From Flaviflexus sp. (GTDB lineage: Bacteria > Actinomycetota > Actinomycetes > Actinomycetales > Actinomycetaceae): 55,899 nucleotides of DNA. The translations under genes and the position numbers were made by a program. The stretch spans positions 1 to 55,899 of the forward strand of contig JAUNVM010000003.1 in NCBI GenBank assembly GCA_030537635.1, in the 5' to 3' direction. Under the pieces are notes generated by a model. It saw only the letters and a program-made list of their open reading frames with translations, did not search any database and was not told the origin of the DNA. Shown here in pieces: positions 1 to 8,749 of the stretch (positions within the stretch are counted from its first letter, which is position 1; every line of letters begins with the position of its first letter).

Positions 1-29
1 GGAAACACCCCCGCTTACGCGGGGAAGAC
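1..29 (-). CRISPR. Edge repeat of a type I-E CRISPR array
   Basis: The first 29 bases form one repeat. Read on the minus strand it begins GTCTTCCCCGCG and ends GGGTGTTTCC, with an internal palindrome (CCCCGCGTAAGCGGGG), which is the hallmark of type I-E repeats. Only one copy is inside the window. It lies just beyond cas2, where the leader-proximal end of an I-E array is expected, so the array should continue left of base 1. Spacers cannot be seen. Confidence 0.82.
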
Positions 30-77
30 TCTTACAGTTTAACATAGTCCTATTTGAAGCTTTTTTCGTAACTAATT
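30..77 (-). promoter_or_regulatory. Putative CRISPR leader
   Basis: This AT-rich stretch lies between the cas2 stop and the first visible repeat, the usual site of the leader that drives array transcription and directs spacer integration. It is short (48 bp), so part of the leader may lie inside the end of cas2. The call rests on position and composition only. Confidence 0.45.
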
Positions 78-398
78 TCAGGGCTCCAGGTGCCGGTTGG
101 GCGCTCGGCGCTGGTGTGCAACTAGAGTCAACCACACGCCCTCGACGTCCTGAGTCGACCGCCCTCGATTATTCGCAGACCTAACGGAGAATCCTTGCTC
201 GTAGCTAGGATCGGACATCACCATTACAAGGCGCCCAGTTTGACAGGCTAAGTTCGCTCTTTCCCACAGATGATTGGCTACTCGTTTTGACGACTTCCCC
301 ACGTATACGCCGGCATGAACCTCTGTGAGGAAACGTGAAATATACCCGTGAAGGTGTTCCGGGATTGCTTCAGCAATCAGCGTGATAAACAACGTCAC
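78..398 (-). CDS. cas2: CRISPR-associated endonuclease Cas2, type I-E
   Basis: This 106-residue protein begins MTLFITLIAEAIPEHLHGYI and has the size and N-terminal strand pattern of Cas2e (CasD/ygbF family). Cas2 is the structural dimer at the centre of the Cas1-Cas2 spacer integrase. It overlaps the cas1 stop by 4 bp (ATGA), so it is translationally coupled as the last gene of the leftward cas operon, next to the array. Nothing looks truncated. Confidence 0.9.
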   Translation of the reverse strand: MTLFITLIAEAIPEHLHGYISRFLTEVHAGVYVGKSSKRVANHLWERANLACQTGRLVMVMSDPSYEQGFSVRSANNRGRSTQDVEGVWLTLVAHQRRAPNRHLEP

Positions 399-1318
399 CT
401 CCCGTATTGCTTGTGGCCGGCAACGTCACCATCGTCGTCAATGAGGCGGTCACCTTCAGTTGACGGCAGTAATGGAGTGAAGAGTTCCATCAGAGTCCGC
501 AGCATTTCACCGAGAACCCGCTTTTTGTAGAGCTGTTGGCGCAGCGTCTTTCTGGCATATTCCAAAGGCTGAGCCTCGTTTGCGGCCTGGAAGGCGATTG
601 GCATCGAGAGAGTCGGTTTGTATATATCCGCAAGATCGAAAAGAAGGGAGCGCTGATCTCCTCTGTGGATAATGCCGAGGGCGGGGTTGACCCCCAATGC
701 GGAACAGGCTGATGCTGCACAACCATAGAGGGTTCCGTGAACAAGGTTCAGCGCTTGGTTCACAGGGTCTTCGGCCTTCGTGTCGCGCCTAAATCCGCTA
801 ACACCATTCGCCAATGCCAATTCACGGTATCGCTGCCGAATGATCCTCCCCTCAATTCCCCGCATTTGTCGTATACCCAGGGTGTCAGGAAGTTCTTTTC
901 CCAACTGTTTGCCATAGAGAGTCAGGGCCGCCCTCCGTGTCAATTCATCGTCGGCGATAAGCCGTGCTTGCGCGATAGCCCAACGAGAAGACGTAGTGAG
1001 TGGAGTCGCGTGTGTGTAACACGGCATTCCACCCCCTCCGGTTACCAACACTGTTGTTCCGGCGCGAGCGCACGAGGCTAGTGCCGCATGCGTGATGGAG
1101 GTACCGGGACCGAGCATGAGGAGGGCAATGCCACCAACGGCGAGGGGAATCACCTTCTCTCGTTCTTCATCTTCAACCTCGATTGAAGCAACTACGCCGG
1201 TGCGTGTTTGGTGAATTCGTGAGTACTCGAGGTAGAGATAGGAGACGCGATCTTCCAGCCGTACCTGGTGATCAACGGGTATCTTCTGGAAAATGAGCGC
1301 CTCATCGGAATAGCTCAT
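395..1318 (-). CDS. cas1: CRISPR-associated integrase Cas1, type I-E
   Basis: A 307-residue Cas1e, the catalytic subunit of the spacer-acquisition complex. It carries the conserved Glu region (RGIEGRIIR, about residue 155) and the His/Asp region (GIIHRGDQRSLLFDLADIYK, about residues 216-235) that bind the catalytic metal. The C-terminal tail is acidic and then basic, as in other Cas1e proteins. The start is an ATG overlapping the cas3 stop (ATGA), and its own stop overlaps cas2. It sits downstream of cas3, whereas the common I-E order places cas1 after cas6e. Confidence 0.95.
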   Translation of the reverse strand: MSYSDEALIFQKIPVDHQVRLEDRVSYLYLEYSRIHQTRTGVVASIEVEDEEREKVIPLAVGGIALLMLGPGTSITHAALASCARAGTTVLVTGGGGMPCYTHATPLTTSSRWAIAQARLIADDELTRRAALTLYGKQLGKELPDTLGIRQMRGIEGRIIRQRYRELALANGVSGFRRDTKAEDPVNQALNLVHGTLYGCAASACSALGVNPALGIIHRGDQRSLLFDLADIYKPTLSMPIAFQAANEAQPLEYARKTLRQQLYKKRVLGEMLRTLMELFTPLLPSTEGDRLIDDDGDVAGHKQYGR

Positions 1319-3948
1319 CGCTTGGTATCGCCCATCACCCGAAGGCCGGCAAGCCGGTCATAATCAAGCGGGTGTTCCACATTGACGAGGTAGCGGCCCC
1401 GCAGGAGAGCTGGAAACTCATCCCCCTCGATATAGACTCCGTGCGTCAAGGCCGCGCTAATAACCCGCCTGGAGGACGTATTGAGGCCCGCACGCAGGAC
1501 AGTCCTGATGAGGTCATGGGACCGTGAGTGGCGCAGCTCTTCCATAGTTGCGGCAGCAGAATCAGGAAGAGCGCCCGGAATACCGTAGCCGTTAGGATCA
1601 CAGAGGATGAAGGAATACGAGGTGCGTTCAATGAGCCGCGTTGACACCTTTTCGGGATTCAGGTTATCCCTGCTTGTCAGCACGTGGAGGCGCAGATAAT
1701 TGGTGTAAGCCTCCATCTCCTCAAAGCTCCACGTCTCAACCTGTGCTTTCATTTCCGCCTGAATTTGCTCGGCAGCGTAGTCGAGTTCATCTTCGGTTAC
1801 TGCGTTCTCGAGCGGCACCCAGGCTGCTTCGATAAAGCCTTGGATATCTGCGGGACAGCTAATCTGTCGATGGTCGCGGAGCCACGTCTCGGTCCTGCGC
1901 ATGACCGCACGAGGATAGGGCAGTTCCCAGGCGGGAGCTAGACTACCGACAATATGAAGCGGGAGATTCGGCAGGTCGATACGCTCCGTTCGGCCTTCGT
2001 CTGCTCTGCGCCACACGCGACCGGCCCGCTGAACCAGTGAGGGCGCCGGAGCCAAATCGGTCGTTGCCAGGTCCAGATCGATATCAAGCGATGCTTCGAT
2101 TGCCTGAGTTCCTACGAGGCAAATCCCTTCCTCGCAACTGCCCACCCCTAGCTCCTCATCCAGCTGCTCGGCCACAGTGGCGCGGTGGCCCGCAGTCATG
2201 AGCGAATGGAGGGCAAGCACACGCTCTCCCGCCTCACGGAGGGCAACGCTGATTTCCTGGGCTCGTTGAATCGTATTGACGAACACACCCATGCGGGCTC
2301 GCGGATAACGCGTTCTCATCTCCGTCACCCATCGAATATGCTCCCCGATTGACCCCGCCCATCCCTCGCTCGCGTCCCGGATAGAAAGGTCGTAGTCGAT
2401 GACGTATTTGCGGGCCTCGAGGTCACTCACCTGAGGTGCAATATCGGAGGTGGTGTTTTGCCGACTGCTTGGAAACTCCACGACGCTCGGAAAGCTCGGC
2501 TTCAATCCCCGACCGGCTCCCTCGTAGGCAGCAACAAGCTCATCAAGCTGCTTACTCGGGAGTGTGGCCGAGAGAAGGGTGACGCGCGCGCCAACTCGTC
2601 CCAGCCAGGCCAACACTGTGCCGAGCAGCCGGGTTTGGTAGGCGTCGAGGGTATGCACCTCATCAAGCACAATATGCGCGTTGGCGAGAGCGAGGAGGCG
2701 AAGATGCGTCCATTTCATCGGCAACGCTGTCATGAGTCCTTGATCCACCGTGCCGACCGTGATTGGTGAAAGAAGGCGCCCCGATCCCGCCTTTGTAAAG
2801 TCCGAGGGATGAAGTCCTCCCGCCGACTGATCACATCCACCGGCAACGTCGCTACCCACCTCGCCGGTTTCCAGACCGGTCTGGTAGAAATCCTCAAGGC
2901 TGGCTAGGCCATGGGCAAGAGTGGCGATGTTATTTGTCTTTTGGTAGATCGCCTGAATGCGGCGCATGATCGCATTAGTTGTGGCAACGGTGGGAAGGAA
3001 GAAAAGGAGTCGCTCGGGATCCTTCTCGTGGCGAAGAAGCGCGGCCTCAGTTTTTCCAGACCCCGTGGGGGCCATCACGGCCACCATGCCTCGACCGGAT
3101 TTCGTCAACTCCTTCTGCGCACCGCGCGGGCTAAATCCTCTTAGAATGTCTCGCCGAGCATCTCGCAGCGGCTCGTAAACGCCCACTTCATCGCGCAGGC
3201 GCTGTTCCATTCGAGCAGCCGAAGAAGCAATCCACTGCGAGCCGGCTGCCTCATCAAGTTCTCCGGATGCTCTCCGTTTACTCTGTTGAGCGACCCAATC
3301 TGCACCCGATGCGAGGCGGTCAGCGAGCACCGTCAATCCCGAAAGAAGAATTGTTGGAGTGACCCCGAGCCCTTGTGGCAGCTCATCGCGCCTTATCCCC
3401 ACTGCGGATTCGACAGATCGACACAGTTGCTCTCGCAGCTCACCCCATCCGCTCTCAGTCTTCCGGTTGGTGACCTCAACTTCGCGGCTCGCCACATTGG
3501 CAAAAATCCCGTGATGCCCGAGTGCTGTCAGCGCCAACCAGGACTCATCGGAACCAAGCGTTGCCCAATTCTTCCCGGCAAGATGAAAGAAAGACACCCG
3601 TTCATGACGCCGGATACCTGGCTGCGTCGCGCGTCTCTTGGGAACCCGAGGATAATCTGGTTCAGGAAAAGTATCGAGTACCGATTTCGCCCACTTAGGG
3701 CGCGATCGAGCCGCCAATTGCCCCTGAAAAACCGGGTTTGCCTTCCCAATATCGTGCAGGGCGGTGGTCAACATCACGACCTCGCGCCACCGTGGACCAA
3801 GATCCTCCGCGAGGATGTCCTTGAGGCCGCACCGGAGCCAGTGCTCGGTAATCTCTCCGGCCGCACACGCAGTATCGAGCAGGTGACAGAGAAGAGGATA
3901 GGCGCCCTGCTCCTCAGAGTATTTGGCCCACAGGTGCTCGATCATCAT
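1315..3948 (-). CDS. cas3: CRISPR-associated helicase/nuclease Cas3
   Basis: An 877-residue HD nuclease plus SF2 helicase that degrades target DNA after Cascade recognition. In order it shows the HD motif (ALHDIGKANPVFQGQ), Walker A (MAPTGSGKTEAALL), a DEVH box (VLDEVHTLDAY), motif III (LLSATLP) and motifs V/VI (GTQAIEASLDIDLD, QRAGRVWRR). I chose the ATG at 3948 because it overlaps the cas6e stop as TAATG; an in-frame upstream start at 3981 would overlap cas6e further. Its place between cas6e and cas1 on the minus strand is not the usual one, in which cas3 heads the operon. Confidence 0.95.
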   Translation of the reverse strand: MMIEHLWAKYSEEQGAYPLLCHLLDTACAAGEITEHWLRCGLKDILAEDLGPRWREVVMLTTALHDIGKANPVFQGQLAARSRPKWAKSVLDTFPEPDYPRVPKRRATQPGIRRHERVSFFHLAGKNWATLGSDESWLALTALGHHGIFANVASREVEVTNRKTESGWGELREQLCRSVESAVGIRRDELPQGLGVTPTILLSGLTVLADRLASGADWVAQQSKRRASGELDEAAGSQWIASSAARMEQRLRDEVGVYEPLRDARRDILRGFSPRGAQKELTKSGRGMVAVMAPTGSGKTEAALLRHEKDPERLLFFLPTVATTNAIMRRIQAIYQKTNNIATLAHGLASLEDFYQTGLETGEVGSDVAGGCDQSAGGLHPSDFTKAGSGRLLSPITVGTVDQGLMTALPMKWTHLRLLALANAHIVLDEVHTLDAYQTRLLGTVLAWLGRVGARVTLLSATLPSKQLDELVAAYEGAGRGLKPSFPSVVEFPSSRQNTTSDIAPQVSDLEARKYVIDYDLSIRDASEGWAGSIGEHIRWVTEMRTRYPRARMGVFVNTIQRAQEISVALREAGERVLALHSLMTAGHRATVAEQLDEELGVGSCEEGICLVGTQAIEASLDIDLDLATTDLAPAPSLVQRAGRVWRRADEGRTERIDLPNLPLHIVGSLAPAWELPYPRAVMRRTETWLRDHRQISCPADIQGFIEAAWVPLENAVTEDELDYAAEQIQAEMKAQVETWSFEEMEAYTNYLRLHVLTSRDNLNPEKVSTRLIERTSYSFILCDPNGYGIPGALPDSAAATMEELRHSRSHDLIRTVLRAGLNTSSRRVISAALTHGVYIEGDEFPALLRGRYLVNVEHPLDYDRLAGLRVMGDTKR

Positions 3949-4604
3949 TAGCCGACGGGCTTGACCGTCAACAATCCGCAACCGTAGGAACGAGCCCGTC
4001 CGACACCATCTTCAAGCATTTCTCTCAGCTTTGCGGGATTACTCACCCTTGCCACGCCATCGACCGTATCCACCTGAATGACTCGCCTGGCCCGCTTATC
4101 GTGCCCCGACTTCTCAACATAATCACGGAGCAATTCACGCCGGTGATTGAGAAGAGAGAGCTCCACAAGCGCCGGCGATAGCTTCTTCGCTAGCCATTCG
4201 CTCATCGTCGCCTCAGCGGTCTCCTCCCCATCGAACGGAACCGGGGTCACGGTGCCATCGGAATGCCGAACGATGGCATTGACAGCGAGGCGGAAGACGA
4301 TCGGCTGTCCCTCAGCCAAATCCGGGTGTTCGAAGCGCTTGACCTTGGCCCCTCCGGGCAGCTTCTCCGCCAGCGGCTCCACTGCAGATTGAACGAGGAA
4401 GCTCGGAGGGATACCGTCCGCCTGTTCATAGCGGAAGAGAATCTTCGCGTGTGCGCGGGGTTGGTCTGGGAACTCCCCAAAGAGACTCATGACTGAGCGG
4501 TGGCGATCTCCAGGAGAGACAAATGTGTTTTGACTAGATTTCCCACGACCCCACCTACGCAAACCAGGCATTTCATGGGCAGGAATAAGAGTAAGAAATG
4601 GCAC
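3948..4604 (-). CDS. cas6e: CRISPR pre-crRNA endoribonuclease Cas6e
   Basis: A 218-residue Cas6e (CasE/Cse3), which cuts pre-crRNA at the base of the repeat hairpin and stays in Cascade. It begins with PFLTLIPA and ends with the glycine-rich GRARSYGCGLLTVKPVG typical of the family. The start is a GTG at 4604 preceded by AAGGAG with 5-nt spacing; longer upstream readings would run into the divergent cas8e promoter and gene. It is the first gene of the leftward operon and is separated from its Cascade partners, which are transcribed the other way. This is an odd split for an I-E locus. Confidence 0.9.
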   Translation of the reverse strand: MPFLTLIPAHEMPGLRRWGRGKSSQNTFVSPGDRHRSVMSLFGEFPDQPRAHAKILFRYEQADGIPPSFLVQSAVEPLAEKLPGGAKVKRFEHPDLAEGQPIVFRLAVNAIVRHSDGTVTPVPFDGEETAEATMSEWLAKKLSPALVELSLLNHRRELLRDYVEKSGHDKRARRVIQVDTVDGVARVSNPAKLREMLEDGVGRARSYGCGLLTVKPVG

Positions 4605-4613
4605 GCGTACTCC

Positions 4614-4642
4614 TTCAATGTGTCCCGTGAGCTCAGTATAGT
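4614..4642 (+). promoter_or_regulatory. Predicted promoter of the cas8e operon
   Basis: TTCAAT (4614-4619), 17 bp, TATAGT (4637-4642), followed about 20 bp later by AAGGAG and the cas8e ATG. The -10 overlaps a TATACT on the opposite strand (4635-4640) that could serve cas6e. Both operons would therefore start from the same 70-bp gap. Confidence 0.6.
4635..4640 (-). promoter_or_regulatory. Predicted -10 of the leftward cas6e-cas3-cas1-cas2 operon
   Basis: The minus strand reads TATACT here, 30 nt before the cas6e GTG. A weak -35 (TTCATT, 18 bp upstream) is possible. The box is offset by 2 bp from the + strand TATAGT, so two polymerases could not occupy both sites at once. Confidence 0.45.
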
Positions 4643-4674
4643 GGGGCTCACAGCCTTTAATGAAGGAGCAGTTC

Positions 4675-6258
4675 ATGAGTGGTAGCGCCTTGCGAGAAAT
4701 CGCTTGGATTCCGCTGTATTCCAAGGGCAACACGGTCGAGGAATACATCACGGTCGAAGAAGCTTTAACTCGCGGCGCCAAAGACTCCACTTGTGAGGCA
4801 GTGAAAACACGCAGCCTTCTTGGCGGCCTCGGATACGAGGCCGGCGCAGTCATCCGATTCCTTGCCAGCATCGTTGCCGTTGCCGAACGCTATCGAGATC
4901 CCAGTATCCCGCGCCCGGCCATTGACGCAGCCGCAGTCGGTAAGGCCCTCGATCTGCTCGAACCCTACTGCGACCTATATTCGGAAGAGCGCCCTTTCAT
5001 GCAACGTCGCGAAAGCCCGGGCTCTCCGCTAACCAAGATCGCGGCGGAGAAAGTTCTCCCCAAGAATCTCTCTCCGACAATCCCATCGACAAGAAGCCTC
5101 ATCTTTTGGGGCCTGCGTACCTATCCAGAGGTCCTCTCTCCCGCCCAGGCAACGCTGGCCCTCATTTCTCATCACTATTACTCCCCAGCCGGCAATTCGA
5201 GCTACGAGGGCGCTAAACCTCAGATGGGCGCACCCGGGTTGCGGTGGCCGGGCAAGGATCTTACCGCGACGGAGATCATCTCCTGTCTGGATGAGCTCTA
5301 CCCAACGCTGCTGCTCAATATCCCGCAGAGCTGGGTCGAAGGAACGAGCTTGCCCGCGTGGGCCGATCGCAAGCGAGAAGTTTCCGACGAGAGACACGAG
5401 CTGTGGCGGCAAACCTGGAGCTCCAATACCGCTGTCGCCAATTGGGATGAAGAAGGAAACCTCATCCGCGCCAAGGACTGCGGCATTCCCAATTCCTGGT
5501 ACAGCCCAAGTCAAGGCAACAAAAAGGAAAGCCGCACGGCCTGGTGGGATCAGCGCAACAGGACGGATCCGTTCTACCTCTATCGAGCCAACGACAAGGG
5601 CAAGAAGACCATGAAACGCCTCGATATCGGGCGTGACATGACGGAACTGGCCGTCTCGTGGATCGCCGAGGGTAATGCGTCAGCCCTACGCAATCATCTC
5701 ATCAGCCCCGCACGACTGTATTCGAGTACCGACACTGACGATCTCCAGGAAATTGTCTTTCTGCGGCACCAAATGGGGGGAACGGGCTCCTCGCCTTCCA
5801 TGCGCGCCTCTGAAGCACTTATCGCCGACCCTCACACATGGGCTCCGCACGAGCAGGTTCTTGAGGAGCTCCTGCTTATCACGGACACTTTCCTTCAACT
5901 GCGGGGATCACTCCTCTACCGTTTCCGTGGCGCTTACAGTGGCGAGCAAGCTACGGAGGCGGTGAGCTATTTGCCCGAACTGAAGGATCTTCGAGGCGAC
6001 GCCAACGCTACTTTTTGGCGCGAAGTGACCCCCGTCTTCGAAGAGTTAGTTACTAATAGCGTGATTGATAACCCCACCGACGAGTTCATCGACCGGATCG
6101 TTACCGAGGTTGTTGACGCCACTTTGAGGTCCTACGACCTCGTCACTCACGCTTATGAGCGTCAATACATCGCACAAATTTCAACCGTTCGCCGTATTCT
6201 GCGGATCGCCTGTCGCAGTATCGCGAAGACCGTACTATCGGGCGAGGAGGATGCATGA
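4675..6258 (+). CDS. casA: Cascade large subunit Cas8e (Cse1/CasA)
   Basis: A 527-residue Cse1/CasA-family protein, the large Cascade subunit that recognises the PAM and recruits Cas3. The N-terminus IAWIPLYSKGNTVEEYITVE and the following acidic-helical segment match the family layout, and the length fits. I chose the ATG at 4675 because AAGGAG precedes it by 6 nt; an ATG at 4660 lacks such a site. It is the first gene of the rightward operon and overlaps cse2 by 4 bp. Confidence 0.93.
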   Translation: MSGSALREIAWIPLYSKGNTVEEYITVEEALTRGAKDSTCEAVKTRSLLGGLGYEAGAVIRFLASIVAVAERYRDPSIPRPAIDAAAVGKALDLLEPYCDLYSEERPFMQRRESPGSPLTKIAAEKVLPKNLSPTIPSTRSLIFWGLRTYPEVLSPAQATLALISHHYYSPAGNSSYEGAKPQMGAPGLRWPGKDLTATEIISCLDELYPTLLLNIPQSWVEGTSLPAWADRKREVSDERHELWRQTWSSNTAVANWDEEGNLIRAKDCGIPNSWYSPSQGNKKESRTAWWDQRNRTDPFYLYRANDKGKKTMKRLDIGRDMTELAVSWIAEGNASALRNHLISPARLYSSTDTDDLQEIVFLRHQMGGTGSSPSMRASEALIADPHTWAPHEQVLEELLLITDTFLQLRGSLLYRFRGAYSGEQATEAVSYLPELKDLRGDANATFWREVTPVFEELVTNSVIDNPTDEFIDRIVTEVVDATLRSYDLVTHAYERQYIAQISTVRRILRIACRSIAKTVLSGEEDA

Positions 6259-6836
6259 GTACCGAGAAGAAAGCTCCCGCTAAGGACTGGGTGCGCCTAG
6301 TTGCAAGCATCTTGGAGATGCGAAACAACGAGCATCAATACCGCTCAGATCTCGCCGCCCTGCGGCGGGGCCTCTCACCTGAGACCGAGCTATACGCGCT
6401 TCCTTACGTCGCTTCGTTTGTTGCCGACAGCAGAATCAAGCCCATGACTCGCGTGGCCGGGCTCATGGCGACGTTCCCCCAGATCGCTCAGCTCAGCGGA
6501 GAACGCAAGTGGAAATCCTTCGGCGCCTACTGCTACGAGGTTTCTCGCGCTCTCACCCAGGACGCCAAAGATTCATTCACGCCTAATCCCCGCAAGCCAG
6601 ATGTCATTGCTAGCCGACTACGTGCCATGCCGGCGCTCGACCTCGAAGGGCTGACAGGTCACGTACGGTCAATTCTGGCTAACGCCCAAAGAACCCACGT
6701 AGAAATCGACTTCTACAATCTTGCTGCCCTTTTCCTCTACTGGGGCAAGGGTTTCAGCACAGCTTCCCGGGAGCATCGTCAAAAGCCGCTCCGGGACTAC
6801 TACTCCGCAGATCACCAATTCAACTACACCAAGTAG
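6255..6836 (+). CDS. casB: Cascade small subunit Cse2 (Cas11e)
   Basis: A 193-residue helical Cse2/CasB-family protein, two copies of which line the Cascade belly and stabilise the R-loop. It carries the conserved start DWVRLVASIL, the ALRRGLSPE segment and a basic C-terminus. The ATG overlaps the cas8e stop. The next gene, cas7e, starts 12 bp later. Length and position match the family. Confidence 0.92.
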   Translation: MSTEKKAPAKDWVRLVASILEMRNNEHQYRSDLAALRRGLSPETELYALPYVASFVADSRIKPMTRVAGLMATFPQIAQLSGERKWKSFGAYCYEVSRALTQDAKDSFTPNPRKPDVIASRLRAMPALDLEGLTGHVRSILANAQRTHVEIDFYNLAALFLYWGKGFSTASREHRQKPLRDYYSADHQFNYTK

Positions 6837-6848
6837 AAGAGAGGCACC

Positions 6849-7928
6849 ATGTCCAACTTCCTTACCCTGCACATCCTCGTGAGCCTCCCCTGGTCCAACC
6901 TGAACCGTGATGATGCGGGCATGCCCAAGCGCCTCTATCAGGGCGGTGTTCTTCGAGGGCAGCTTTCCTCCCAGTCCATCAAGCGCGGCATTCGCAACCG
7001 CTACGAGGCAGCCTCCGGCAACACGTCCCGCCGCACCCGAAATTTCATCGAGCGAGTGGCTGAGCGCGCCCTGGAGCTGCGCCCCGATGGGGATGAAAAG
7101 ACCGCGCAGAAGCGCGCCAAGGCGATTATCACCAAACTCACGAACGCCTCGAAGGAAGGGGGGTCAGAAAAGACTGCCTCGGTGTGGCTGAGCGATGAAG
7201 AGGTGGAGACCGCTGCCGCCAAGATTGCCGAGGAGCTCGCTCCCGACTCTGAGGCCGCAGCGGATAAGGACGATCTGTCCTTTATTAAGGAGGGGTGCAC
7301 CGGCTCACTCGCTATCGCATCCTTTGGCCGCATGTTCGCGAATGCTCCGGAGCGAAATACCGAAGCCGCTATTGCGGTGAGCCCCGCAGTTTCGACGCAC
7401 GAAGCCATCATCGAAACCGATTACTTCTCGACGGTTGACGATGACCCGACGGAGAAGCAAGGCGCCGGCTCTTCCTACCTGGGTATGGCAGCCTTTACCA
7501 ACGGGGTGTTCTACCGATCGCTCACCATCGACAAGAAGCAGCTGGCGCAATCGTGGACGGGCATGACAGCCGATACCGCCCGCGAGCAGCTCAGCCACAT
7601 GGTCGACGCCCTCATTTACGGATTGCCCCGCGGCAAGAAGAATGCCACCGCTCCGTTCGTTATGCCGGCGCTGGTCTTGGCCGAAGAGCAGGCCCATCGA
7701 ATTGCCTACGACTTTGAGGCACCGGTCACGATTGGTGATGAGGGCGGATACATGGCCCCGTCCATCGCCCACCTCGAAAACCAGTTCACGGCGGCTCGCA
7801 GGTTCGACCCCGATAATTTCGGACTCGAAATCGCTGCGGGAACGGAGATCGATCAGCTTTCAATCGACATCGAGAAGGGCACCAAGACGGACCTCGTCAA
7901 TAAGGTTGTCGATTGGATTCTGGAATGA
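6849..7928 (+). CDS. cas7e: Cascade backbone subunit Cas7e (Cse4/CasC)
   Basis: A 359-residue RAMP protein of the Cse4/CasC family, six copies of which form the crRNA-binding backbone. The N-terminus LHILVSLPWSNLNRDDAG followed by GGVLRGQLSSQSIKR is diagnostic. A GAGAGG site lies just before the ATG. The stop overlaps the preferred cas5e start. Confidence 0.95.
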   Translation: MSNFLTLHILVSLPWSNLNRDDAGMPKRLYQGGVLRGQLSSQSIKRGIRNRYEAASGNTSRRTRNFIERVAERALELRPDGDEKTAQKRAKAIITKLTNASKEGGSEKTASVWLSDEEVETAAAKIAEELAPDSEAAADKDDLSFIKEGCTGSLAIASFGRMFANAPERNTEAAIAVSPAVSTHEAIIETDYFSTVDDDPTEKQGAGSSYLGMAAFTNGVFYRSLTIDKKQLAQSWTGMTADTAREQLSHMVDALIYGLPRGKKNATAPFVMPALVLAEEQAHRIAYDFEAPVTIGDEGGYMAPSIAHLENQFTAARRFDPDNFGLEIAAGTEIDQLSIDIEKGTKTDLVNKVVDWILE

Positions 7929-8692
7929 GAGAGGCGCTATATCTGCGCTTCGCTGGCCCGTTGCAAAGCTGGGCTGGTCCGCGTGCGGCTGGATTTGTCA
8001 CCCGTACCAATCACATCCCCACGCGAAGCGGAATCGAGGGATTCCTCGCCGGTATCTTTGGCCTGCCCCGAGGCGACTTCCCCGAGTGGTTCTCCCTGCT
8101 CGAAATGTCGGTCAGAGTGGATCACCCTGGAACCTTCTGCGACGACTTTCAGGTTGTTTACCCCCGATATGAAAGCCTGGATTTCCAGCAGCGTCTCTAC
8201 CAGATTCTTACCGGGAAAACCCGCTTGGCGAAACCGGGTGAGATCACTCCGGATTCCGGAAACAGTAGGGGTGGAACCCAGCCAGCGGTTCTCCGGAGGA
8301 CCTATCTCGCGGGAGCAGAATTCCTCGTTCGCATCGCTTGCGATGACCATATCGACGAGCTCAATGCTGCGATGTGCTCTCCAACCTTTGTGTCCTACCT
8401 CGGGAAGAAGGCCTTTGCGCCCACGTTCCCCATCTATCTGGGAATTGGTGATTCCGGGAAGCTAAAGACACTTCCCGCTTATGTCGCGCCCAGTCAGCGC
8501 CGCTCACCAACACCTGATAGGGAACAAGACCGCGATAACTACCGGGTGACCATCCACCATCTCGACCCGTTCGGGGGCGAGTCACGCGAGAACGCCATTG
8601 CTATTCCCACAGTCGACTCAAGAGATGAGTGGCTGAAGCAAGTTGGAGCTGCGCTCACCCGACGTAGCATTCCCCAACATCTGGCGCACTAA
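7925..8692 (+). CDS. cas5e: Cascade subunit Cas5e (CasD)
   Basis: A 255-residue Cas5e that caps the 5' handle of the crRNA. The signature LRFAGPLQSWAGP and the RSGIEGFLAGIFG segment identify the family. The ATG at 7925 overlaps the cas7e stop (ATGA) and is preferred over an upstream ATG at 7913. In most I-E operons cas6e, cas1 and cas2 would follow; here the operon ends with a strong hairpin. Confidence 0.94.
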   Translation: MREALYLRFAGPLQSWAGPRAAGFVTRTNHIPTRSGIEGFLAGIFGLPRGDFPEWFSLLEMSVRVDHPGTFCDDFQVVYPRYESLDFQQRLYQILTGKTRLAKPGEITPDSGNSRGGTQPAVLRRTYLAGAEFLVRIACDDHIDELNAAMCSPTFVSYLGKKAFAPTFPIYLGIGDSGKLKTLPAYVAPSQRRSPTPDREQDRDNYRVTIHHLDPFGGESRENAIAIPTVDSRDEWLKQVGAALTRRSIPQHLAH

Positions 8693-8706
8693 CCGATCTC
8701 CCTCTT

Positions 8707-8730
8707 GCTGCCCCGCTTCTGCGGGGCAGC
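8707..8730. terminator. Hairpin terminator between cas5e and the convergent sialidase gene
   Basis: A perfect 10-bp inverted repeat, GCTGCCCCGC / GCGGGGCAGC, with a 4-base loop lies in the short convergent gap. It could end transcription from both sides. There is no T-tract. Confidence 0.7.
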
Positions 8731-8749
8731 AGCCGCGAGATGCTCTCGA

